The position numbers and the translations under genes are program-made. Under the pieces are notes generated by a model, which was not told the DNA's origin, did no database searches, and was given only the letters and a program-made list of their open reading frames with translations. Source: Candidatus Cloacimonadota bacterium (GTDB lineage Bacteria; Cloacimonadota; Cloacimonadia; Cloacimonadales; JAIOQZ01). From it: a stretch of DNA of 5,954 nt. Below are positions 1-5,118 of the stretch, in pieces (position 1 is the stretch's first letter; the number at the start of each line of letters is the position of its first letter). Location of the stretch: contig JAIOTM010000107.1 of assembly GCA_021106755.1 (NCBI GenBank), positions 1 to 5,954 on the forward strand, written 5' to 3'.

Positions 1-433
1 AAATTTCGAGCTGATAGCCCATGTGGGAGAGGGCGACTGCTGTACTCCAGCCGGAAGGTCCGCCGCCGAAAATCGCTATTAATTTGTTAAGCTGGTTTGA
101 TGGCTGGATTATGGGTAATATCGCTAACTCTCTCGCTTTGTGGATGATAGTAGCCTGACAATCGGGTATATTTACCGGGCAATCTAACTTTGCCCGGGCA
201 CACGCCTCCATGCAGAATTTATCGGGGCAGACGTGTCCGCAAACACCACCAAGTGGATTTCTGGACAAAATCTGCAAAGCGGCACGAAGATAATCAGATG
301 GTTGTCCCTGCTTTGCAGCCATAAGGAAATCGGCAGGACTGCAACCTGCGGGGCAGGCAATAGTGCACGGTTTTTCCTCGCAGTACTCACATTTTTGAAT
401 CTCGTTTTGAAGTTGCGCGTCAGTAAGAATCAT
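1..433 (-). CDS. PreT/DPYD-like [4Fe-4S]/FAD oxidoreductase, N-terminal 144 residues (partial, runs off window)
   Basis: The visible part matches the N-terminal iron-sulfur domain of dihydropyrimidine dehydrogenase and its bacterial subunit PreT, which pass electrons between NAD(P)H, FAD and [4Fe-4S] clusters. Seen directly: C15-x2-C18-x4-C23-x3-C27, then C65-x3-C69-x4-C74-x3-C78, and Q93. These align with pig DPD ligands C79, C82, C87, C91, C130, C136, C140 and the unusual ligand Q156, so both N-terminal clusters should form. A dinucleotide-binding GxGxxG motif (G123, G125, G128, GGGPSGW) begins the FAD fold before the window ends; W129 replaces the usual Leu. The start ATG at 433 has an AAGG site 7 nt upstream (441-444) and overlaps the xdhB stop by 14 bp, so it is probably translated with xdhB. 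E. coli PreT is about 410 residues, so about one third is seen. GltD (glutamate synthase small subunit) and NfnB-like proteins share this architecture, so the exact substrate is open; a fused PreA or other C-terminal domain cannot be excluded. Confidence 0.88.
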   Translation of the reverse strand, partial: MILTDAQLQNEIQKCEYCEEKPCTIACPAGCSPADFLMAAKQGQPSDYLRAALQILSRNPLGGVCGHVCPDKFCMEACARAKLDCPVNIPDCQATIIHKARELAILPIIQPSNQLNKLIAIFGGGPSGWSTAVALSHMGYQLEI

Positions 434-2726
434 TATTACGCCTTAGTTTATTTACGGCAGTCAGTACTGCTTCGGGAGTTGCCGGAAATTTGAGGTTTAT
501 TTGATTGCTTTCCGGGTTAAGAGAGCGAACAGCATCATAGATAGCAAGCCAGGGGGCAAGACCATATATCAGAGGTGGTTCGCCAACTGCTTTGCTTCCC
601 ATTACACTTGCCTGCGAACGTCTGTCGGTTACTTGCTTTAAGGTGAAATCATCGGGAATGTCGCTGATAGTCGGGATTTTATAGGTGGATGGTGTAACGG
701 CGAGATAACGTCCTTTCTGGTCAATTGGAAGCTCTTCCATAGTACACAGACCATATCCCTGCGCGAACGCTCCGTAAATTTGCCCGGAATCAACCTCTTG
801 GTTTAGAGGAGAGGAAGCATCGTGTACGATAACAACTTTTTTAAGATTGTATTCTCCGGTTAAAAGGTCAATTTCCATTACCGATAGAGATGCTCCAAAT
901 ACAAAGTAATAGAATGGTTTGCCTTTGCCTTTTTTATGGTCAAATGTGATGCCGGGAGTGAAATAATAACCATGCGCGCCGAGGTCGGTAAAATTGAAAT
1001 AGGCAAAACTGACCAACTCACCGAATGAGCAGGAATTATCTTTAGTGGCATCGCTGTAAACTTTATCATCCCTGAATATTACGGAATCGGGGAAGGTGAC
1101 AATGCTATCGTGTTGCAAAAAATATTTTACAGCCTGATTTGATAGCCTTTTTTTAAGTCTGGTTGCAGCATCCAGAGTAGCGTAACCGTTTATATCGCTT
1201 CCCGTGGAAGCCGCGGTTGGAGATGTATTACCTACCCTTTTTGTGTTAGCACTCTCTATTCTTATACGATTTATGCTTACACCGAGAACGTTTGCGGCAA
1301 TTTGCGCTATTTTAGTGTTAACCTGTTGCCCCATCTCAATTCCGCCATGGGAGAGAGAAATTGAGCCATCGGTGTAAATCCAGATTAGGACAGAGCCTTG
1401 ATTTAAGAAACCAGCAGTGAACGAAATACCGAATTTGCCGGGAATTACGCCGATTCCCTGCTTATTGTACTTGTGAGTTTTATTAAAAGTATCCACCTCG
1501 TGTCTAAGCTGATGATAATCGCTTAAAGTTTCTAATTCATCAAACATTTCGCGACCTACCGGCTCTAAAACTTCCATGCCATAGGGGGTGGTTTGCCCTG
1601 TGATATAGCAGTTTTTCTTACGAATCTCAATTGCGTCAAGTCCAAGAAAATCTGCCACTCGCTGTATGGCAAATTCGGTAGTTATAATACCCTGAGGTGC
1701 ACCGAATCCACGAAACGCTGTGTTGGGTGGAAGATTGGTGCGGCAGGGGTAACCAGTAAATTTCGCGTTGGGAATGTAATAGGCGTGGTCGGAGTGATAT
1801 AACGCACGCTCCAGAATAGCTATTGAAAGGTCGGTATAGGCACCGCCATTGGAATATAACTCAACCTGGTAGACGTTAATTTTGCCATCTGCGTTGAATC
1901 CGATTTTGTACTTGTTTTTAAATGGATGGCGTTTGCCTGTTGAGATAAAATCTTCCATGCGGTTCAGGCAGAGTAGCACTGGCTTTTGTGTATGAAATGC
2001 CGCGAGTGCCGCGAGAGAAGCCCAGATTGTAGCCTGTGCCTCTTTTCCACCAAAAGCTCCGCCCAACCGTTTTACATCCACACTAACTTTGTGGGTGGGT
2101 AGCCCCAAGATTCTGGCGGCTACGGTTTGTACTTCGGACATAGATTGAGTAGAAGAATGAAGGGTTACGCCGCCATCATCATCGGGAACGGCAAGACAAC
2201 GCTGTGTTTCGAGATATAAATGCTCCTGCGCGCCAGTTTCAAACTCACCCGAAAGTGAGTAATCGGAGTCAGCGAATCCTTTTTCCACATTGCCGCACTC
2301 AATCTTACGTGGTTCAATGTAGAAGTGCCCTCGCAAAACCGCTTCTTCGATAGTAAGTACAGGCTCAAGCTCCTTGTATTCTACTTGAATATTTCTCGCG
2401 GCTTCTTCGGCGGATAACTTGTTTTCTGCCACAATTACACCAATCGGCTGTCCATAATATTCCACTTTAACATCAGGCAGAAGTGGTTGTAAATCGTTAT
2501 TACCATGCGCGATATTGTTTTCTCCGGGAATATCTCTGGAAGTCAGGCAACAGACAAAACCTTCAACAACTTCAGCTTTGCCTGAATCTATGCTCAATAT
2601 TTCAGCGTGAGCATATTCAGAGTAAACAAGTGCGATGTGTAAAAGATGTTCCGGCAGATGAGTTTCTCCAATGAATCGTGATGCTCCACAAACATGCAGT
2701 TTTCCGCTCAGGTGTTTTTCAGTCAT
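420..2726 (-). CDS. xdhB: Xanthine dehydrogenase, molybdopterin-binding subunit (XdhB type, 768 aa)
   Basis: Catalytic subunit of a xanthine oxidase-family molybdenum hydroxylase; hydroxylates hypoxanthine and xanthine at the Mo centre, in the cytoplasm, as an (XdhA-XdhB)2 type complex. The length is close to R. capsulatus XdhB (about 777 aa). Residues that can be matched to bovine enzyme: Q194 (Q767, in STQ), E229 (E802, in FGGKE), R307 (R880, in LERALY), F341 (F914, in FRGFG), F436 (F1009, in KFGISFT) and the base E716 (E1261, in VGEPPL). E229 and R307 together separate xanthine dehydrogenases from aldehyde oxidases. Other cofactor-loop motifs are GGIEMGQ (461-467) and NTSPTAAS (500-507). 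The small N-terminal ald_xan_dh domain covers about 1-130. GFGAPQG has Ala where GFGGPQG is commoner. Start ATG at 2726 has a GGGGAG site 7 nt upstream and overlaps the xdhA stop by 8 bp (ATGACTGA). The XdhC sulfurylase/chaperone normally needed is not in the window. Confidence 0.96.
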   Translation of the reverse strand: MTEKHLSGKLHVCGASRFIGETHLPEHLLHIALVYSEYAHAEILSIDSGKAEVVEGFVCCLTSRDIPGENNIAHGNNDLQPLLPDVKVEYYGQPIGVIVAENKLSAEEAARNIQVEYKELEPVLTIEEAVLRGHFYIEPRKIECGNVEKGFADSDYSLSGEFETGAQEHLYLETQRCLAVPDDDGGVTLHSSTQSMSEVQTVAARILGLPTHKVSVDVKRLGGAFGGKEAQATIWASLAALAAFHTQKPVLLCLNRMEDFISTGKRHPFKNKYKIGFNADGKINVYQVELYSNGGAYTDLSIAILERALYHSDHAYYIPNAKFTGYPCRTNLPPNTAFRGFGAPQGIITTEFAIQRVADFLGLDAIEIRKKNCYITGQTTPYGMEVLEPVGREMFDELETLSDYHQLRHEVDTFNKTHKYNKQGIGVIPGKFGISFTAGFLNQGSVLIWIYTDGSISLSHGGIEMGQQVNTKIAQIAANVLGVSINRIRIESANTKRVGNTSPTAASTGSDINGYATLDAATRLKKRLSNQAVKYFLQHDSIVTFPDSVIFRDDKVYSDATKDNSCSFGELVSFAYFNFTDLGAHGYYFTPGITFDHKKGKGKPFYYFVFGASLSVMEIDLLTGEYNLKKVVIVHDASSPLNQEVDSGQIYGAFAQGYGLCTMEELPIDQKGRYLAVTPSTYKIPTISDIPDDFTLKQVTDRRSQASVMGSKAVGEPPLIYGLAPWLAIYDAVRSLNPESNQINLKFPATPEAVLTAVNKLRRNNDSY

Positions 2727-4185
2727 TGTTCTGCTCCCCTATCCGTAAAAAATGCTTCAGGAGATGATTACGAATAAGCTCCGACCGATATTCCTCGCTT
2801 CCGCGTACATCCGAAATAGGCGAAAACCCGTTGGCAACAATATCTTGAGTTGCTGAGATTGTATCTTCATCAAGCTTTTTGCCGATAAGGAATTGCATTG
2901 TTTTTAACGCCAGAGCGGGAAACTCTTTAACGCCTCCATAAGCGAGTGTTGCTGAGAGAATTGAGCCATCATTATCCACTTGCAATGTAAAGCAGGAGCT
3001 AACAGACGCGATGTCCACGTTTTTTCGCTTGGCTGTTTTGATATAACCGCAATAATTGTAGTTTTTCAGGGGGATTTTCAAAGCAGTAATCAATTCTGTG
3101 GGGTTAAGATTAAGCTTTTTATAGCCCATGTAAAAGCTTGAGAGAGGGATACAGCGGGTTGTTTCTCCGATAATTTCCACCTGATCAGATACAGCGAGTA
3201 AGTCAGTTGCTCCATCGGCTATTGGGGAAGCGTTTCCGATGTTTCCCGCAAGAGTGGCGATATTGCGGATTTGTGTTGAGGACATATTGTCGATAGCTTC
3301 ATAGAGAGCTGGTAAACTTTCTTTAACCACCGGATGACTAAGAATTTCTGCCAGAGTTGCTGTAGCCCCAATGGTCAGCATATCCTTGCCTGCCGAAATT
3401 ATTGAAAGTTCATCTATCCGCGAAATATCAATATAATGGGTGTGAAATCGTTTATGAACATTTGCTTCCACAAAAAGGTCTGTTCCTCCGGCAACGATTT
3501 TCACCTTTCCGGCTTCAGCTTTCAGAGTTGACAGTACTTCTGTAATACTCTCAGCGAGAGTGTAACTTTCTACAGGATAATATTCCGGCACATTCTCAAG
3601 AGAAGTGGTTAGCGGAAATGGTTCGTTTCGTAAGGCATTTTCGGCTGACTTAGCCCAGAGGGGCATAAATAACCGCGTCTCTAAAAGTCCAGAATGGACG
3701 CGGTGGATAAGGGCTTCGCCTGCCTGAACAATATGACGATAGCCTGTACAGCGACAGAGATTTCCTTCGAGTGCTTTCTTAAACTCTTGCAAATCTGCCG
3801 AAGGATTACCGACAAATAAAACGAAAATACTCATTATAATACCCGGAGTACAGAAACCGCACTGCGTGGCGTGGTTCTCGTAGATAACCTGCTGTATGGG
3901 ATGTAGATTATCAGGAGTGCCAAGTCCTTCGGCTGTTATTACATGCGTATTGTGTAAACGTGCCGCTGGCAGAATACATGCGGTAACGGCTTTATATCGG
4001 AACTCGCTATGTTGCCATCTGCCGAGAGCAATAGTACAAGCCCCACAGTCTCCCTCGGAGCAGACTTCTTTAGTGCTGTTTACACCCAATAATCGTAGCA
4101 CTTCCAAAGCGGTTTGTGCGGGTCTTGAGGTGAACTCTACCCGCTTTCCATTAAGAAAGAAAATCAGTCTGATTACTTCTATCAT
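2719..4185 (-). CDS. xdhA: Xanthine dehydrogenase, fused [2Fe-2S]/FAD subunit (XdhA type, 488 aa)
   Basis: Electron-transfer subunit partner of XdhB. Domains in order: plant-type ferredoxin domain (about 4-80) with C42-x4-C47-x2-C50 and C70; helical [2Fe-2S]-2 domain (about 85-160) with C109-x2-C112 and C144-x1-C146 in QCGFC and LCRCTGYR; a linker of about 40 residues; FAD-binding domain of the CO dehydrogenase flavoprotein/xanthine dehydrogenase class (about 203-375) with VAGGTDLFVE (231-240) and TLAGNIGNASPIADG (311-325); C-terminal flavoprotein domain (about 380-485). All eight cluster cysteines are present. The single-chain FeS-FAD layout is that of R. capsulatus XdhA (about 462 aa) and differs from E. 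coli XdhABC, where these are separate chains. Start ATG at 4185 is the only good choice: an in-frame TGA lies 9 nt upstream and conserved beta-strand residues begin at residue 6. The GAGG site is only 4 nt away. A short open frame overlaps the start by ATGA. Confidence 0.95.
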   Translation of the reverse strand: MIEVIRLIFFLNGKRVEFTSRPAQTALEVLRLLGVNSTKEVCSEGDCGACTIALGRWQHSEFRYKAVTACILPAARLHNTHVITAEGLGTPDNLHPIQQVIYENHATQCGFCTPGIIMSIFVLFVGNPSADLQEFKKALEGNLCRCTGYRHIVQAGEALIHRVHSGLLETRLFMPLWAKSAENALRNEPFPLTTSLENVPEYYPVESYTLAESITEVLSTLKAEAGKVKIVAGGTDLFVEANVHKRFHTHYIDISRIDELSIISAGKDMLTIGATATLAEILSHPVVKESLPALYEAIDNMSSTQIRNIATLAGNIGNASPIADGATDLLAVSDQVEIIGETTRCIPLSSFYMGYKKLNLNPTELITALKIPLKNYNYCGYIKTAKRKNVDIASVSSCFTLQVDNDGSILSATLAYGGVKEFPALALKTMQFLIGKKLDEDTISATQDIVANGFSPISDVRGSEEYRSELIRNHLLKHFLRIGEQNND

Positions 4186-4336
4186 ATAACCTCATTTTTT
4201 ATCTCATCACAGATATTTTTTACAATAGTAAGGGTAAGCTGTCCAGAACTTTCTGTTGTTAAACTGGCATCCACATGTTTATTGGAGATTGGTTCCGGTG
4301 CTATGAATCCTATAGTTTGTACTCAAACTCATACAT
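4182..4336 (-). pseudogene. Possible small gene or gene remnant upstream of xdhA, broken by one frameshift
   Basis: An open frame of 46 sense codons runs from 4322 to the TGA at 4184-4182, overlapping the xdhA ATG in an ATGA junction typical of coupled operon genes. It has no ATG; the only start-like codon is GTG at 4274, which would leave 30 residues. In a different frame an ATG at 4336 starts MYEFEYKL and hits TAG after eight codons. One extra A in the AAA run at 4316-4318 would join the two into a 51-residue protein whose C-terminal end looks like an amphipathic helix (LTLTIVKNICDEIKNEVI). No convincing Shine-Dalgarno site precedes 4336, only an A-rich stretch. The part VDASLTTESSGQL faintly recalls the GDPxLA(T/S)xExG stretch near the C-terminus of creatininase-family amidohydrolases, but that is a weak resemblance from memory. 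Alternatives: sequencing error in the homopolymer, true pseudogene, or chance open frame. Confidence 0.33.
4190..4193 (-). promoter_or_regulatory. Ribosome binding site of xdhA, short spacing
   Basis: GAGG (in TGAGGTT) lies only 4 nt before the ATG at 4185. The spacing is tighter than at xdhB and the PreT-like gene (both 7 nt). The site sits inside the last codons of the open frame that overlaps xdhA, so translation of that frame could affect initiation here. Confidence 0.5.
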
Positions 4337-4355
4337 CGAGAATATCTTTTTTTCG

Positions 4356-4378
4356 TTATACTCATGGCAAGAGTATAA
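4356..4378. promoter_or_regulatory. Perfect 8-7-8 inverted repeat over the xdh -10 box, operator candidate
   Basis: TTATACTC, 7-nt spacer, GAGTATAA: two perfect 8-bp arms with half-site centres 15 bp apart. The repeat covers the predicted xdh -10 box and start point (about 4365), where a dimeric repressor would block transcription. It is unlikely to be a terminator, since neither strand has a T run directly after the second arm. No regulator gene of the usual purine families is in the window, so the binding protein is unknown. Confidence 0.5.
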
Positions 4379-4401
4379 ATGATTGTAACTGTTATTGTCA
4401 A
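4372..4401 (-). promoter_or_regulatory. Sigma70-type promoter for the xdh operon
   Basis: Reading the minus strand, a perfect -35 TTGACA (4401-4396) is followed after 18 bp by TATACT (4377-4372), one mismatch from TATAAT. The predicted start of transcription is about 4365, giving a leader of about 180 nt before xdhA. It is the best promoter match I found upstream of the operon. The -10 box is inside an inverted repeat (4356-4378). Confidence 0.65.
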
Positions 4402-4469
4402 CCAACTTTAAGGCTTCTTTCAGACACAGTTAAGTTGACGCTCCTTATTTGTTAAATAAACGAAAAGAG

Positions 4470-4498
4470 TTGTCATAATTTTCTGTTTCTAGTATTTT
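4470..4498 (+). promoter_or_regulatory. Sigma70-type promoter for the receiver/HDOD genes
   Basis: TTGTCA (4470-4475, five of six) and TATTTT (4493-4498, four of six) are separated by an ideal 17 bp. The expected start point near 4505 gives a leader of about 29 nt with the AAGGA site at 4524-4528. It is diverged from the xdh promoter; the two -35 boxes lie about 70 bp apart. Confidence 0.45.
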
Positions 4499-4507
4499 GT
4501 TAACAAA
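4496..4507. repeat. 12-bp perfect palindrome at the receiver-gene start point, operator candidate
   Basis: TTTGTTAACAAA is its own reverse complement and spans the end of the predicted -10 box and the predicted start of transcription. The first eight bases (TTTGTTAA) recur in the same orientation at 4448-4455, 48 bp upstream, followed by a similar A-rich end. In AT-rich intergenic DNA such a palindrome can occur by chance, so this is only a candidate protein-binding site. Confidence 0.3.
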
Positions 4508-4523
4508 GTTCTGCAACATTGAT

Positions 4524-4528
4524 AAGGA
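4524..4528 (+). promoter_or_regulatory. Ribosome binding site that fixes the start of the receiver protein
   Basis: AAGGA sits 5 nt before the ATG at 4534. It lies inside the reading frame that would begin at the upstream TTG (4519), so the ATG is the preferred start and the five extra N-terminal residues are dropped. Starting at the ATG also places the first receiver beta strand (KFILIEE) right at the N-terminus, as usual for this fold. Confidence 0.7.
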
Positions 4529-4533
4529 AAACC

Positions 4534-5118
4534 ATGAAGTTCATATTAATTGAAGAAGCCGCCGGATCTATTTCACGGTTAACTGATATTTTATCGCCAT
4601 TTGCGAAAATAGAAGTCGCTTCCAACAGCAGTCAGATATTCAGGCTTTTTTCGACTGCTGTACAAACTGGTGAATACTTCCGATTGATACTTATCAACAT
4701 CAATATGAAGGAAATTGATGTACCGGAATTTTTCTTACACATCAATCGGTTGGAAAAGAGTCGCAACCTAAAAAAGACTATTAAAATTGCAATCTCCTCC
4801 GAATGTAACGCCCGGATGGTTAAACTTTCGCGAGAGATAGGATGTGATGCTTTCTTAGTAAAACCAATTCATAAGGAAACCATCATCCAGAAGTTGAAAA
4901 AATTTGAATTAATTAAGAATCAAAAAACAGAAGATTCTCAGGATTCAGACAATAGTGAATCCTTAATCCCTGATGAGCAATCAAGTGACGTGAAAAAAAA
5001 TAGTGATATGAAGAAAAAGAAGAGGAAACTTTTTCGAAAGTGCGGAACAGACAGAAAAATGAAGCTCTTTATGGAAGCGATTGTTCTGGAAAATAAGTGG
5101 AGAATTCGGGATGAATAA
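4534..5118 (+). CDS. Receiver-domain protein lacking the phospho-acceptor Asp, with a charged C-terminal tail (194 aa)
   Basis: Residues 1-127 form a CheY-like receiver fold: beta1 KFILIEE with the acidic pair E7/E8, beta3 LILININMKEID, beta4 IKIAISS with S88/S89 at the Thr/Ser switch position, and FLVKPI with the conserved K110-P111. At the position of the phosphorylated Asp (consensus LILLDINMP) the protein has N55 (codon AAC at 4696-4698), and the following Pro and Gly are K59 and V63. The known role of such receivers is phosphorylation-controlled signalling; here ordinary Asp phosphorylation looks impossible, so I infer a pseudo-receiver or one used for protein contact. The tail (about 129-194) has no recognised output domain: an acidic Ser/Asp/Glu-rich part (132-152) is followed by a Lys/Arg-rich part (154-176) containing DMKKKKRKLFRK. 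It overlaps the HDOD gene by 8 bp, so the two probably work together. The TTG at 4519 is an alternative start. Confidence 0.85.
   Translation: MKFILIEEAAGSISRLTDILSPFAKIEVASNSSQIFRLFSTAVQTGEYFRLILININMKEIDVPEFFLHINRLEKSRNLKKTIKIAISSECNARMVKLSREIGCDAFLVKPIHKETIIQKLKKFELIKNQKTEDSQDSDNSESLIPDEQSSDVKKNSDMKKKKRKLFRKCGTDRKMKLFMEAIVLENKWRIRDE

Noticed and set aside
3896..4189. 97-residue plus-strand open frame opposite the start of xdhA.
   Set aside because: Lies antisense to the conserved [2Fe-2S] domains of xdhA; composition is that of a shadow frame.
4279..4365. Possible leaderless 28-residue ORF whose ATG (4365-4363) falls exactly on the predicted xdh transcription start.
   Set aside because: No family resemblance, no ribosome binding site possible, and it ends inside the leader in a frame different from the one that overlaps xdhA; position is probably coincidence.
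4356..4378. The inverted repeat as an intrinsic terminator or bidirectional terminator.
   Set aside because: No T run follows the second arm on either strand, and it lies between two divergent genes where no terminator is expected.
4398..4439. Inverted GTCAAC / GTTGAC pair in the divergent region, a possible operator.
   Set aside because: Arms are only 6 bp, 30 bp apart, and both are explained as TTGAC -35-like sequences on opposite strands.
4435..4463. TTGACG on the plus strand as a second -35 box for the receiver gene.
   Set aside because: No acceptable -10 box 16-18 bp downstream (the sequence there is AAACGA); the TTGTCA/TATTTT pair is better placed.
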